Positions 9,279 to 18,784 of a stretch of 64,000 nucleotides of DNA are shown piece after piece; positions within the stretch are counted from its first letter, which is position 1, and every line of letters begins with the position of its first letter. Location of the stretch: positions 25,716-89,715 of the forward strand of contig NZ_RCWB01000022.1 of the NCBI RefSeq assembly GCF_018448885.1, in the 5' to 3' direction. The DNA is from Photorhabdus caribbeanensis. GTDB taxonomy: Bacteria; Pseudomonadota; Gammaproteobacteria; Enterobacterales; Enterobacteriaceae. The notes beneath the pieces were generated by a model, which was not told the origin of the DNA, ran no database searches, and saw nothing but the letters and a program-made list of their open reading frames with translations. The position numbers were made by a program, and so were the translations under genes.

Positions 9279-9746
9279 TTACGTATAATGTTTTGCGGCG
9301 TTTTGCACGGTATTAATCAATGATTTCACGCCGTTCAACCGTGATCCGCTTATCTGCTGTTCCAGCCCAAGTTGGTGGAACAGTGCTAACAGGTTAGTTG
9401 CTAAAACTTGTTCCGGTGTTTTGCCTTCTACGGCAGTCAAGATCACCGCCAGTAAGCCTTTTACAATGCGGCCTTCGCTGTCGCCATAAAAATGCAGATG
9501 ACCGTCTGGCAGTAATTGATGCCCTAACCAAACCCGGTTTTCACAGCCGGACATTTCAGTGTCTTGCTGTTTCAAGTTTTCAGGCAGTGCAGGCAGTTTC
9601 TTTGCCAGTAAGATTAATTGGCGGTAACGATCTTCCCATTGGCGGCATTGGTCAAAGGTTGCAATGAGCTGTTGTTGGCTGATTTCTCGGCCAAATGGGT
9701 GTGGTGCAATCCGGTTTTCAGCGGCTTGAGTCATAATGTCATTCAT
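9279..9746 (-). CDS. csdE: Cysteine desulfurase sulfur acceptor CsdE
   Basis: Sulfur-acceptor protein of the SufE family, which takes a persulfide from CsdA. The acceptor cysteine is in EMSGCENRVWLG, followed by FYGDSEGRIVKGLLAVILTAVEGKTPEQ. Length 155 against 147 in E. coli; the extra residues are at the N-terminus, and a second ATG four codons in is possible as start. It lies eight bases downstream of csdA on the same strand, so the two are probably co-transcribed. Only two bases separate its stop codon from that of tcdA. Confidence 0.94.
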   Translation of the reverse strand: MNDIMTQAAENRIAPHPFGREISQQQLIATFDQCRQWEDRYRQLILLAKKLPALPENLKQQDTEMSGCENRVWLGHQLLPDGHLHFYGDSEGRIVKGLLAVILTAVEGKTPEQVLATNLLALFHQLGLEQQISGSRLNGVKSLINTVQNAAKHYT

Positions 9747-9754
9747 CCTGTAAT

Positions 9755-10975
9755 TTATTCATCCTGTAACAGAGAAAGGCCAAATTTTACTGCTTGAATT
9801 AAAGCATCGGCGTCCTGCCGGTTGTTGTAAGGCATAAAAGAGGCGCGTAAGCAGCCGCTGATACCTAAAGCCGCGATCAGGGGTTGAGCGCAGTGCTGAC
9901 CGGAACGTAAAGCAATATTTTGCTCTGCCAGAATGGCGGCCAAGTCACTGTGATGAATATCGGTAAAATTAAAAGCCAGTAAGCTGGAACCGGCAATGCG
10001 ATAGCTGACAAATCCGGGTAAAGCGGAGAGTTGTTCTTCGGTATAATCGGCAAGTGCGACCGCATGGGTTTCGGCTTTGGCAATATCAATATCTTTCAAC
10101 CATTCCAGCGTGGCAGAAAAACCAATAATACCTGCAACATTCGGTGTGCCTGCTTCAAATCGGAAAGGTACCGCTTCTGGTATAAAATCGCTGAATGAAG
10201 TGTGGGAGAGCATTTTCCCGCCACCTTGCCAGGGAGACATGGCATTAAGTAACTCACTTTTGCCGTAAAGTACACCAACGCCGTTCGCGCTATAGAGTTT
10301 GTGAGCAGAGAATGCGTAGAAATCGATATCTGATTGCTGGACATCAATGGGATTGTGGACAACGCCTTGTGCGCCATCGACAACGACCAGACAGCCATGT
10401 TGGCGTGCTATTTCTGTTATTGCCGCGAGATCAACTGTTCCGCCAGTCACGTTGGACATTTGGCTGATTGCTATCAATCGACTGTGTTTGTTTAGCAGTT
10501 CAGGCAGGATATTGATATCAGGCAATTTGCCATTGCCTAGAGGCCATTTAATAACTCTGGCGCCGATTTGTTCTGCCAACATTAACCAAGGGATCAGGTT
10601 GGAATGATGTTCCTGTTCACTCACTATAATTTCGTCACCAGGCTGGAGATAAGTACGGAAATAACTTTGAGCAACCAGATTGAGGGATTCCGTTGTTCCT
10701 TTTGTCCAGATAATATTTTCAGCTTGTGGAGCGTTGATGAGTTCAGCAACCTGTTGCCGGGCCTGTTCATAGCGGGATGTGATTTCCAGCGCTGCTTGGT
10801 GTTGGCTGCGATGTACGGTAGCGCTACTGTTTTGATAATAATTTTGTGTTGCCTGTATCATGGCTTGTGGTTTGAGGGCAGTGGCTGCACTATCCAGAAA
10901 TACTGTCCGTTCTTGTGTAGAAAATTGTAGCGCTGGAAATTGCTGGCGGAACTGTTCTGGTTCGAACTTTTTCAT
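9755..10975 (-). CDS. csdA: Cysteine desulfurase CsdA
   Basis: PLP-dependent enzyme of the class V aminotransferase fold that converts cysteine to alanine and passes sulfur to CsdE. The PLP lysine is in FYAFSAHKLYSANGVG, the substrate-cysteine loop in LRSGQHCAQPL, and the cofactor pocket includes VVVDGAQGVVH. I start at MKKFEPEQFRQQFPAL, which aligns with E. coli CsdA. An in-frame ATG 14 codons upstream would add a His-rich extension absent from the family; neither start has a strong ribosome binding site. The length from the chosen start is 406 residues (E. coli 401). The gcvB RNA lies upstream on the same strand but ends in its own terminator. Confidence 0.95.
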   Translation of the reverse strand: MKKFEPEQFRQQFPALQFSTQERTVFLDSAATALKPQAMIQATQNYYQNSSATVHRSQHQAALEITSRYEQARQQVAELINAPQAENIIWTKGTTESLNLVAQSYFRTYLQPGDEIIVSEQEHHSNLIPWLMLAEQIGARVIKWPLGNGKLPDINILPELLNKHSRLIAISQMSNVTGGTVDLAAITEIARQHGCLVVVDGAQGVVHNPIDVQQSDIDFYAFSAHKLYSANGVGVLYGKSELLNAMSPWQGGGKMLSHTSFSDFIPEAVPFRFEAGTPNVAGIIGFSATLEWLKDIDIAKAETHAVALADYTEEQLSALPGFVSYRIAGSSLLAFNFTDIHHSDLAAILAEQNIALRSGQHCAQPLIAALGISGCLRASFMPYNNRQDADALIQAVKFGLSLLQDE

Positions 10976-11084
10976 AGATATATTAATTTTGTTTTGGTGG
11001 TGATGGTGTTTAACCATTTGTTTCTGGTTGAAAATGGATAGGTTATTACATTGAATAATATTGCCATGTTCCGGTCTTTATGCC

Positions 11085-11282
11085 AAAAAAAAGCACCGCA
11101 ACTGCGGTGCATTAAAAAATCACTATGGACAGACAGGGTAAATGTACAGGAAGTGAAAAAAAACAGTAGCTTAAGCTACAGGGTCTGGTTTCCCAGACAA
11201 CTTGCAAACACAACATCACAACCACAAAGCCAAAAGTTTCATAGCGTTAAGCTGATTCACTTTTCGTTCCGGCTTAGGAAGT
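11085..11282 (-). ncRNA. gcvB: GcvB small regulatory RNA
   Basis: About 198 nt on the minus strand, divergent from gcvA as in E. coli. The 5' end reads ACTTCCTAAGCCGGAACG. A G/U-rich linker (GGTTGTGATGTTGTGTTTGC) corresponds to the R1 region that pairs with many amino-acid and peptide transporter mRNAs. Further on come CACTTCCTGTACATTTACCC and TGTCTGTCCATAGTGATT, nearly identical to E. coli. The 3' end is a GCACCGC...GCGGTGC terminator with a run of T. Expected to act with Hfq on transporter and amino-acid biosynthesis messages. Identified by remembered family sequence plus synteny. Confidence 0.95.
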
Positions 11283-11288
11283 GGCGCC

Positions 11289-11317
11289 ACTATAGGGATT
11301 TACTGGAGTATCCTCAA
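11289..11317 (-). promoter_or_regulatory. gcvB promoter
   Basis: On the minus strand TTGAGG and TATAGT are separated by 17 bases, placing the start at the ACTTCC 5' end of GcvB. The 122 bases between the gcvB start and gcvA would also have to hold GcvA operator sites and the divergent gcvA promoter, as in E. coli where GcvA activates gcvB. Confidence 0.75.
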
Positions 11318-11404
11318 TGGACAATTTATAATGATTCGGATTACAAAAACTAATAACTAAACATAAAGAGTTACCGGTATCACCAACATTACATAAGGGC
11401 TCAC

Positions 11405-12325
11405 ATGTCCAAACGTTTACCACCACTTAATGCGTTGCGGGTTTTTGATGCCGCAGCGCGCCATTTAAGTTTTACTAAGGCGGCAGAAGAATTATTTGTG
11501 ACGCAGGCCGCAGTTAGCCATCAGATGAAAAGTCTGGAGGATTTTCTTGGGTTGAAGTTATTTCGTCGTCGCAATCGATCATTATTGTTGACTGAAGAAG
11601 GTCAAAGTTACTATCTGGACATCAAAGAGATATTCACGGCGATAAATGAAGCAACACGTAAACTTCAAGCCAGAAGTGCCAAAGGGGCTTTGACGGTTAG
11701 CCTTTCACCTAGCTTTGCTATCCAGTGGCTGGTGCCAAGGTTGTCTAGTTTTAATTTAGCTTATCCAGGCATTGATGTCAGAATACAGGCGGTAGATAGA
11801 GAAGAAGATAAGCTTGCTGATGATGTTGATGTTGCCATATTTTATGGCCGTGGAAATTGGCCGGGGTTACGCACTGATCGTCTTTACGCAGAATATTTGC
11901 TTCCCGTTTGTTCTCCTTCGTTACTGACTGGAGAAAATCCTTTGAAAACCCCCGCAGATTTGGCGCGTCATACGTTGTTACACGATTCTTCTCGTCGTGA
12001 CTGGCAAGCGTATGTACGTCAGCTTGATATGCAGCAGCAGATAAATGTTCAGCAAGGACCGATATTTAGTCATAGTGCAATGGTGATCCAGGCCGCTGTT
12101 CATGGGCAGGGTATTGCACTGGCAAATAATGTCATGGCTCGGACTGAAATTGATGCGGGGCGCTTAGTTTGCCCATTTAATGATGTGTTAGTGAGTAAGA
12201 ATGCATTTTACCTTGTTTGTCATGACAGTCAGGCTGAATTGGGGAAAATTGCCGCATTCAGACAATGGGTTTTGGCACAGGCAGCCAGTGAGCAGGAGAA
12301 ATTGGGCTTTATTACCAATGAGTAA
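11405..12325 (+). CDS. gcvA: Glycine cleavage system transcriptional regulator GcvA
   Basis: LysR-type regulator. An N-terminal winged helix-turn-helix (LNALRVFDAAARHLSFTKAA, then LFVTQAAVSHQMKSLEDFLG) is followed by a periplasmic-binding-like effector domain from about residue 90. In E. coli GcvA activates gcvTHP with glycine, represses it with purines and GcvR, and activates the divergent gcvB. The ribosome binding site AAGGG lies seven bases before the ATG. Length 306 against 305 in E. coli. It probably also represses itself from the shared intergenic region. Confidence 0.96.
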   Translation: MSKRLPPLNALRVFDAAARHLSFTKAAEELFVTQAAVSHQMKSLEDFLGLKLFRRRNRSLLLTEEGQSYYLDIKEIFTAINEATRKLQARSAKGALTVSLSPSFAIQWLVPRLSSFNLAYPGIDVRIQAVDREEDKLADDVDVAIFYGRGNWPGLRTDRLYAEYLLPVCSPSLLTGENPLKTPADLARHTLLHDSSRRDWQAYVRQLDMQQQINVQQGPIFSHSAMVIQAAVHGQGIALANNVMARTEIDAGRLVCPFNDVLVSKNAFYLVCHDSQAELGKIAAFRQWVLAQAASEQEKLGFITNE

Positions 12326-12388
12326 GGATGGAATAAGGCATTCGGGCTGTAAGAGCTCTCAAAGAGAATATGAAAAAGGGAGATAACA

Positions 12389-12784
12389 GTGAATAGTCGT
12401 TTAATGCTTATCTTTGCTGGTTTCAGTGGTTTTTTCTATGTGGCGTTTGGTGCTGTAGGGTCACATTTATTATCTCCGATGATGGAAAAATATCAGATAT
12501 GTTGGATTGATCTCGGTCTGCAATATCAGGGTATTCACACTCTGGCAATGATGGCGATGTCTGCCATGCTAATGCGTAAAGTTGTGCTCTGGTTTTACTG
12601 GAGCGGCGTCTTTTTTGCAGTAGGTATTTTGTTGTTTAGCGGCAGTCTCTATTGTATGGCTTTATTGCAGGTTAAATTTTTCACTTATATTACGCCAGTT
12701 GGAGGGTTCAGCTTTCTTATCGGCTGGTTTTTAGTATTAATTGGCGCTTTGCGTCTAAGGAAATCGGCGCTTCGCCATGAATAA
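12389..12784 (+). CDS. ygdD: DUF423 inner membrane protein YgdD
   Basis: Small integral membrane protein with about four hydrophobic helices (residues 5-25, 45-65, 70-95, 105-125). The motif FGAVGSHLL near residue 22 and the [12 protein letters not shown] segment are typical of DUF423. The GTG start has a good ribosome binding site (AAGGGAG, eight bases upstream). Function is unknown in the family. It follows gcvA and its last eight bases overlap the start of rlmM, so the two are translationally coupled, as in E. coli. Confidence 0.92.
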   Translation: MNSRLMLIFAGFSGFFYVAFGAVGSHLLSPMMEKYQICWIDLGLQYQGIHTLAMMAMSAMLMRKVVLWFYWSGVFFAVGILLFSGSLYCMALLQVKFFTYITPVGGFSFLIGWFLVLIGALRLRKSALRHE

Positions 12785-13877
12785 AATTGCTTTATATTGC
12801 CGCCCTGGTTTTGAAAAAGAGTGTGCAGCAGAAATCACTGATAAAGCGGGTCAAAAAGAGATTTACGGTTTTGCCCGGGTGAAAGACAACAGTGGCTATG
12901 TCCTGTTTGAGTGTTATCAACATGAGGATGCTGATCGGCTGATTCGAGAGATCCCATTTCGCGAGCTGATTTTTGCTCGTCAGATGTTGGTCGTAGGTGA
13001 ATTATTGCGAGATTTGCCTCCGGAAGATCGGATAAGCCCGATTATCGGTATGCTGCATGGCGTCATTGAGCGTGCAGGTGAATTACGGGTTGAGGTGCCT
13101 GATACTAATGAAAGTAAAGAGTTATTAAAGTTCTGCCGAAAATTTACTGTTCCGTTGCGTAGTGCTATGCGGCAGGAAAAGATCTTGCAGATTCGGGAAA
13201 ACGCTAACCGCCCGGTAATACACGTTTTCTTTATTGCTCCGGGTTGCTGTTATGTTGGTTATTCTTACAGTAACAATAACTCGCCATTTTATATGGGTAT
13301 TCCTCGGTTGAAATTTCCTTCGGATGCGCCAAGTCGTTCAACATTAAAACTGGAAGAAGCGTTTCATGTCTTTATCCCACATGATGAATGGGAAGAGCGA
13401 TTAGCTAGTGGTTTATATGCGGTTGATTTAGGTGCATGCCCAGGTGGTTGGACTTACCAACTGGTGAAACGGAGTATGATGGTTCATGCGGTAGATAATG
13501 GCCCGATGTCGGAAAGTTTGATGGATACGGGGCAAGTTAAACATCACAAAGTTGATGGTTTTAAGTTTGAGCCTTCGACAAAAAACATTTATTGGCTGGT
13601 ATGCGACATGGTGGAAAAACCAGCGAAAGTGACGCAGTTAATGGCTGATTGGTTGGTTAATGGCTGGTGTCGGGAAGCCATTTTTAATCTCAAATTACCG
13701 ATGAAAAAGCGTTATGAAGAAGTTGCTCATAATTTGCAGAAAATGAACTTGCAATTAAAAGAGGGAGGCGTCAATGCGCAAATTCAGGCAAAACACCTTT
13801 ATCATGACAGGGAAGAAATAACGGTTCATGTCCGTCGTATTTGGTCTGCTTATGCCGCTAGCCGGAATGATTACTAA
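12777..13877 (+). CDS. rlmM: 23S rRNA 2'-O-ribose C2498 methyltransferase RlmM
   Basis: SAM-dependent enzyme that methylates the ribose of C2498 in 23S rRNA. An N-terminal THUMP-like region (to about residue 180) precedes a Rossmann methyltransferase domain with the SAM motif [13 protein letters not shown] near residue 220 and [14 protein letters not shown] after it. The catalytic K-D-K-E set expected for RrmJ-like enzymes is compatible with [11 protein letters not shown] and [14 protein letters not shown]. Length 366 equals the E. coli enzyme. A strong terminator follows, after which the accessory prt region begins. Confidence 0.96.
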   Translation: MNKIALYCRPGFEKECAAEITDKAGQKEIYGFARVKDNSGYVLFECYQHEDADRLIREIPFRELIFARQMLVVGELLRDLPPEDRISPIIGMLHGVIERAGELRVEVPDTNESKELLKFCRKFTVPLRSAMRQEKILQIRENANRPVIHVFFIAPGCCYVGYSYSNNNSPFYMGIPRLKFPSDAPSRSTLKLEEAFHVFIPHDEWEERLASGLYAVDLGACPGGWTYQLVKRSMMVHAVDNGPMSESLMDTGQVKHHKVDGFKFEPSTKNIYWLVCDMVEKPAKVTQLMADWLVNGWCREAIFNLKLPMKKRYEEVAHNLQKMNLQLKEGGVNAQIQAKHLYHDREEITVHVRRIWSAYAASRNDY

Positions 13878-13930
13878 TTCACGATTGTTAATCATCATTC
13901 TGGAATAAACCGACAAAATAAGATTTCCCA

Positions 13931-13963
13931 AAACGCCTCAGTTATATTCTGAGGCGTTTTTTT
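13931..13963 (+). terminator. Intrinsic terminator after rlmM
   Basis: AAACGCCTCAG and CTGAGGCGTTT form an 11-bp stem around a short AT-rich loop and are followed by T residues. It closes the gcvA-ygdD-rlmM transcript. Confidence 0.9.
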
Positions 13964-15021
13964 CAATATTGAATGATATTATTGCATTTTATCTCCCATT
14001 ACTGTGTGGAGTAAAATGGGTGTATTAGCAGGATTTAATTCATTTTTTCAGTTAACAAGGCATCACATAATGCTCTATTATGAGGTGATTATTATTTAAT
14101 GTGGCAATGAATTATTGTATGGTTTTTCTCTTAAAATTATTGATTTTTTTACTTAACTTAAGGTAAATAGTAAAATAAATATATTATTGTAATCGTTTGA
14201 TTAAACCTAAAATAACCCAATAAATTAAGATTATAAAATGAAAAATAATGAAAGGGATTGTGTCTTTAATTGATTTAATTAAGGATTAAATTGTGAATTT
14301 TAATTTATGGATTAAAATTAAATAACATTTTAATTATATCAAAATGAAATTTATTATTTATTTTTATAAATTAACAATCGATATTGTAATTATTGTTTAA
14401 TATTCAAAATCCACAAATATAAATTAATTGCATTGGGGCGGAGTGCTTTACAATAAAGGAAGTGTTAACTGCTCTGTGATATATATTTTACTGATTTAAT
14501 CAATGTTTTATTAATTTATTATTAATTTATTTGATAATATATAGATGTTTTCTGGTATATAACTTTTCCATATACGTCATATCGTTCAATATTTCAGTTA
14601 ACGGTAGTCGATTATTCTGATTTTGTCTATTCATATAACGGCTTGGGATAATTTCTGATTAAAATTATCAATAATAATGCTATAAATTTTTTAAAGTTTA
14701 CTCCATAGATAGTTAAATAAATAGATAATTTATTCGTAAGAAAATACCGCTAAGAAATTAGCGGTATTTTTTTCGCCTTAAATGGTTATGTTATATAAAA
14801 CAATCGCTTATTTGTTTTATGTTATTTTTATCACGTTTATATTAAAAAAATATGTTAATTGCTTTTTACATAATTAACTTTAGTGTTACGTTTATGTGAA
14901 AGGGATTTTAGTTGTTAATTTGGATGACCAGGGTTGGTCTGTAGTTTTCAGGTTTTATTGACTTGTATTTAATAAAATAAAAATATTTTTATATCTAAGT
15001 CCTGAATTTATGGAGAAATAT
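13964..15021. other. AT-rich non-coding region upstream of prtA
   Basis: About 1.06 kb without a credible gene on either strand. Composition is extremely AT-rich apart from a short GC-richer patch near 14435-14480. It contains an orphan intrinsic terminator (separate entry) and must hold the prtA promoter. AT-rich DNA of this kind is a usual H-NS target, which would fit silencing of an acquired virulence operon; this is inference only. Confidence 0.6.
14743..14773 (+). terminator. Orphan intrinsic terminator upstream of prtA
   Basis: AATACCGCTA and TAGCGGTATT form a perfect 10-bp stem with a six-base loop followed by a T run. No gene precedes it for nearly 800 bases after the rlmM terminator, so it may end a small RNA or a leader transcript. 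Confidence 0.75.
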
Positions 15022-16470
15022 ATGTCTTTAAAGAAGAAAATTTCATACTCGGAAGACAAAGACGTTAGCGGTTCAGAGAAGGCAAATGAGTTGCTGAAAT
15101 GGTTACAGGCTTATATACCAGGTAAAGATTCTAATATTGTTGTTGAACATGAGCCTAGTAAAGATGCTGCTAAAGAATTAATCCGGGGTGATTATCGTTG
15201 GGGGCATCAGGACGACGATAAATCTAAAGCTTTCCAATTAAAGTATACTTTTCTGGAGAGCAAGCCGGATAATATGCCGTGGCATATTTCTGAATTTTCA
15301 GCATTTAATGAAGAACAAAAGGCTGCTGCAAAACTGTCAATACAATCTTGGGCTGATGTTGCTAATATCAATTTCGTCGAAACCACTGATGTCAAAGAGG
15401 CAAATATCACTTTTGGGTTCTTTGATGTTAGTTTGACGGGGAGTTATGCATTTGCTTATCTGCCAAGTCCAGATAAGACACAGTTAGGGACTTGGTATAA
15501 CGCCAAAAGCCGTACCTTCTCAAACAATGATATTGATGTGAATGGTTATGGCCGTCAAACGTTTACTCATGAAATTGGTCATACTCTGGGGTTACAACAT
15601 CCGGCTGATTATAATGCGTCTGATAAGGTAAGCCCAACTTATAAGAACAGCGCTACTTATTTTGAAGATAGCCGTGCTTATACCGTCATGAGTTATTTCA
15701 GTGAGAAAAATACTGGTCAGGACTTTAAAGGTATTTATTCTTCCGCACCATTACTTAACGATATTTCTGCCATTCAGGCAGTATATGGCGCGAATAATAC
15801 AATCCGTGCTGATGACACAGTATATGGCTTTAATTCCAACACAGATCGTGACTTCTATACCGCAAAAGATGAGAACAGCAAACTGTTGTTCACCGCTTGG
15901 GATACCGGTGGCAATGATACGTTTGATTTCTCTGGTTTTACTCAGGATCAACGCATCAATCTGAATGAAGCCTCTTTCTCTGATGTCGGTGGGCTGAAAG
16001 GGAACGTCTCTATTGCTCGTGGCGTCACGATTGAAAATGCGATCGGTGGCAGTGGTAATGATGTTTTGATCGGGAATGATGCCGCCAATACTCTGAAGGG
16101 CGGGGCTGGTGATGACATCATTTACGGTGGCTTGGGAGCGGATAATCTTTGGGGCGGGGAGGGCAACGATACATTTGTCTACCTGAGCGCCAAGGAATCA
16201 CCTCCTCTTGAGCGTGATTGGATCCATGACTTTGTTTCCGGTAAAGACAAGATCGATGTGTCACTGTTCGATCTGGGTGAAGCCGGGAAGGGGGGCGTTA
16301 AATTTGTAAGGGAATTCACGGGTGAAGTCGGAGAAGCGGTGCTTCGTTATAACACTGTTGATAAGGTGAATGATTTTGCCATTAATTTGGGCGGTGAATT
16401 TTCCTACGATGATTTTTGGGTGAAGATTGTCGGAGAGCCAATCTTAGAGTCTGATTTCATTCTTTCATAA
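15022..16470 (+). CDS. prtA: Serralysin-type zinc metalloprotease PrtA
   Basis: Secreted M10B metalloprotease of Photorhabdus. The zinc motif HEIGHTLGLQH is near residues 183-193 and the Met-turn VMSYFS near 222. RTX calcium repeats (GGSGNDVLIGND, GGAGDDIIYGG, GGEGNDTFVY) are near residues 340-390, and the C-terminus ends in DFILS, resembling the type I secretion tail of serralysins. There is no Sec signal; the N-terminal residues are a propeptide. I chose the second ATG because GGAGA lies just ahead of it, whereas the ATG four codons upstream overlaps that site. Length 482. The gene is followed by its inhibitor and dedicated exporter. Confidence 0.96.
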   Translation: MSLKKKISYSEDKDVSGSEKANELLKWLQAYIPGKDSNIVVEHEPSKDAAKELIRGDYRWGHQDDDKSKAFQLKYTFLESKPDNMPWHISEFSAFNEEQKAAAKLSIQSWADVANINFVETTDVKEANITFGFFDVSLTGSYAFAYLPSPDKTQLGTWYNAKSRTFSNNDIDVNGYGRQTFTHEIGHTLGLQHPADYNASDKVSPTYKNSATYFEDSRAYTVMSYFSEKNTGQDFKGIYSSAPLLNDISAIQAVYGANNTIRADDTVYGFNSNTDRDFYTAKDENSKLLFTAWDTGGNDTFDFSGFTQDQRINLNEASFSDVGGLKGNVSIARGVTIENAIGGSGNDVLIGNDAANTLKGGAGDDIIYGGLGADNLWGGEGNDTFVYLSAKESPPLERDWIHDFVSGKDKIDVSLFDLGEAGKGGVKFVREFTGEVGEAVLRYNTVDKVNDFAINLGGEFSYDDFWVKIVGEPILESDFILS

Positions 16471-16481
16471 CACAACAACAC

Positions 16482-16507
16482 AACCGCATCTGATTTTGGA
16501 TGCGGTT
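16482..16507 (+). terminator. Hairpin between prtA and inh
   Basis: AACCGCATC and GATGCGGTT form a 9-bp stem with an eight-base loop just after the prtA stop, with a weak T tail (ATTTGTTT). It probably acts as a partial terminator or an mRNA-stabilising structure, allowing more prtA than inh-prtBCD message. Confidence 0.6.
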
Positions 16508-16524
16508 ATTTGTTTGGAGGCGGC

Positions 16525-16929
16525 ATGGTTTTTGCGGCTTGGTATCTGAAATTTGCATTCTTTGTTGCTCTTACATTCAGCATTATCGGAGGAAGTATGG
16601 CAAGTAGTCTTGTTCTCCCACACGCCAGTGAATTGAAAGGCGTGTGGCAACTGTCGGATAAACATCAACAATGTGATGTGTCATTGACTGACCAACCCTT
16701 ACCGGAGGGATCAATTTGGTCACTTAATGGTGATGACGATTGTTTGGCGTATATGTTTGGCGAAGTGCCTGCCGGTTGGCGGCCTACGCCTGACGGCCTC
16801 ACAATTACTGATGAACAGGGTAGTGGTTTGGCTTTCTTTGCTAATGAGCCGGATGGCTGGTTTGCCCGTTTTGCCGATGGTCGGGAATTAATGATGAAGC
16901 CCAATAAGACTAATAAGAAAAATGAATAA
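16525..16929 (+). CDS. inh: Serralysin inhibitor Inh
   Basis: Small periplasmic inhibitor of serralysin-type proteases. A hydrophobic Sec-type signal (MVFAAWYLKFAFFVALTFSI) is followed by a mature domain with the family features ELKGVWQLSDKHQQCDVSL, a second Cys in DDDCLAYMFG and GWRPTPDGLTI, fitting the disulfide-bonded beta-barrel fold of these inhibitors. The ATG is preceded by GGAGG at good distance; a TTG five codons upstream is less likely. It presumably protects the periplasm from misdirected PrtA. Second gene of the prt operon. Confidence 0.92.
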   Translation: MVFAAWYLKFAFFVALTFSIIGGSMASSLVLPHASELKGVWQLSDKHQQCDVSLTDQPLPEGSIWSLNGDDDCLAYMFGEVPAGWRPTPDGLTITDEQGSGLAFFANEPDGWFARFADGRELMMKPNKTNKKNE

Positions 16930-16987
16930 GAAGGGAAACATTAACATCAGATAGTTATATTTTAAAAGATAAAAATAAGGAAATAAT

Positions 16988-18718
16988 GTGAAATTACTGC
17001 TCCCGAAGGATGAAATTACTGATGTCATTCGTGCTCGTAGCCGGGTATTTTGGGCTATCGGGTTGTTCACTGCTTTTATTAACCTGCTGATGTTAGTTCC
17101 GTCTGTTTATATGTTGCAGGTTTATGACAGAGTATTGCCGTCGGGCAATGAAATCACTTTGCTGATGTTAACTCTGATTACCCTCGGCATGTTTGCCATG
17201 ATGGGAATGCTGGAATATATCCGCAGCATGATTGTCATCCGCATTGGTAGTCAGCTTGATATGAAGCTGAATAACCGGGTTTATACCGCATCTTATGAAT
17301 CAAATCTGAAAAATGGCACCACTGATGCCGGTCAGATGCTCAATGACTTGGCAAATATCCGCCAGTTTCTGACGGGTAACGCTTTGTTTGCCTTCTTTGA
17401 CGCCCCTTGGTTTCCAATCTATCTGCTGGTCATTTTTCTTTTTAACCCTTGGCTTGGTCTGTTGTCACTGGGAGGCGCGTTGGTATTGATTGCTTTGGCT
17501 GTGCTGAATCAGTGGTTATCAAGTCAGCCGTTATCCGAAGCCAGTAAACTCTCTCTACGTTCAGCGAGTCTTGCCAGCACCAATTTACGTAATGCCGAAG
17601 TCATAGAGGCGTTAGGTATGTTACCGGTGCTACGCCGGAGATGGTTTGGGTTACATGAGCGTTTTCTAGATTTCCAGCGGATTGCCAGTGAGCGGGCTTC
17701 GGTGATTAATTCAGTCACTAAAACAGTACGTTTGGCCTTGCAGTCGTTGATCCTTGGATTAGGAGGCTGGTTAGCGATTGGTGGGCATATCACGCCGGGC
17801 ATGATGATTGCGGCTTCAATTTTGATGGGACGTGCGCTTTCACCGATAGAACAACTGATCCAAGCCTGGAAAGGCTGGAGTGGCGCTCGTTTGTCATGGC
17901 AGCGGTTAACCAACTTGTTGGAACAACAACCGGAACGTAAACCGGGTATGTCATTGCCCGCGCCAAAAGGAAATTTGGCTGTGGATAAGGTTTCCGCAGC
18001 GCCTCCGGGGAGAAACAATAAAGTTGTGTTAGAGGATATCAGCTTTTCATTGGCTGCCGGTGATGTAATGGGGTTAATTGGTCCCAGTGCGTCTGGCAAA
18101 TCGACTCTTGCCCGGTTGCTGGTGGGGATATGGCCTGCACAAGAAGGTGTCGTTCGTCTGGATAATGCAGATATTTATCAGTGGAATAAAGATGAACTGG
18201 GCTCTTCAATCGGTTATTTACCGCAGGATATTGAGTTATTTGGCGGCACTATCGCTGAAAATATTGCTCGCTTTAATGAAGTAGAGCCAGAAAAGGTAGT
18301 ACAAGCGGCAAGGAAAGCGGGTGTTCATGAGCTGATATTAGAACTTGATAAAGGCTATGACACTGTAATTGGTGCTGGAGGCGTTGGATTATCGGGGGGC
18401 CAGAAACAGCGAATTGGCCTTGCTCGTGCGCTATATGATGAGCCGTCATTGGTGGTGTTGGATGAACCTAATTCCAGCCTGGATGAGGCAGGAGAAAGAG
18501 CATTGAATGAGGCGATTTCTCAGCTTAAAGCGCAAGGAAAGACAGTGATTGTGATCACTCACCGCACCTCATTGCTATCACAGACAAACAAAATATTGTT
18601 ACTGGTTCAGGGGAAAATGAAGATGTTCGGTCCATCTCAGCAGGTGATGGCCGCTTTATCACAAAGAAATAACAGTCAGGAACACTCTGCGACCAAGGCA
18701 GTCGCACAGGCATCATAG
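16988..18718 (+). CDS. prtB: Type I secretion permease/ATPase PrtB
   Basis: Inner-membrane ABC exporter of the PrtD/AprD family that energises secretion of PrtA. Six membrane helices occupy about residues 20-300. The nucleotide-binding domain has Walker A GPSASGKST (about residue 365), the signature [16 protein letters not shown], Walker B LVVLDEPNSSLD and an H-loop histidine in VITHRTSLL. The GTG start is preceded by AAGGA. Length 576, normal for the family (E. coli HlyB is longer because of its C39-like domain). It is expected to dimerise and work with PrtC and PrtD. Confidence 0.95.
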   Translation: MKLLLPKDEITDVIRARSRVFWAIGLFTAFINLLMLVPSVYMLQVYDRVLPSGNEITLLMLTLITLGMFAMMGMLEYIRSMIVIRIGSQLDMKLNNRVYTASYESNLKNGTTDAGQMLNDLANIRQFLTGNALFAFFDAPWFPIYLLVIFLFNPWLGLLSLGGALVLIALAVLNQWLSSQPLSEASKLSLRSASLASTNLRNAEVIEALGMLPVLRRRWFGLHERFLDFQRIASERASVINSVTKTVRLALQSLILGLGGWLAIGGHITPGMMIAASILMGRALSPIEQLIQAWKGWSGARLSWQRLTNLLEQQPERKPGMSLPAPKGNLAVDKVSAAPPGRNNKVVLEDISFSLAAGDVMGLIGPSASGKSTLARLLVGIWPAQEGVVRLDNADIYQWNKDELGSSIGYLPQDIELFGGTIAENIARFNEVEPEKVVQAARKAGVHELILELDKGYDTVIGAGGVGLSGGQKQRIGLARALYDEPSLVVLDEPNSSLDEAGERALNEAISQLKAQGKTVIVITHRTSLLSQTNKILLLVQGKMKMFGPSQQVMAALSQRNNSQEHSATKAVAQAS

Positions 18719-18784
18719 GTAAATGTGCATTTAATTATAATAATATCAAATAGTTGAGACGGAGATTTCTGTCCGGGAGTGGAT

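Noticed and set aside
10976..11017. His-rich N-terminal extension of CsdA (MVKHHHHQNK)
   Set aside because: In frame with an ATG, but not present in the family, and MKKFEPEQFRQQ aligns with the E. coli start. It could still be real since neither start has a strong ribosome binding site.
14430..14520. A possible tiny GTG-started peptide (VLYNKGSVNCS...) before the orphan terminator
   Set aside because: Only 18 codons, with a doubtful ribosome binding site and no conservation evidence; a non-coding RNA is as likely.
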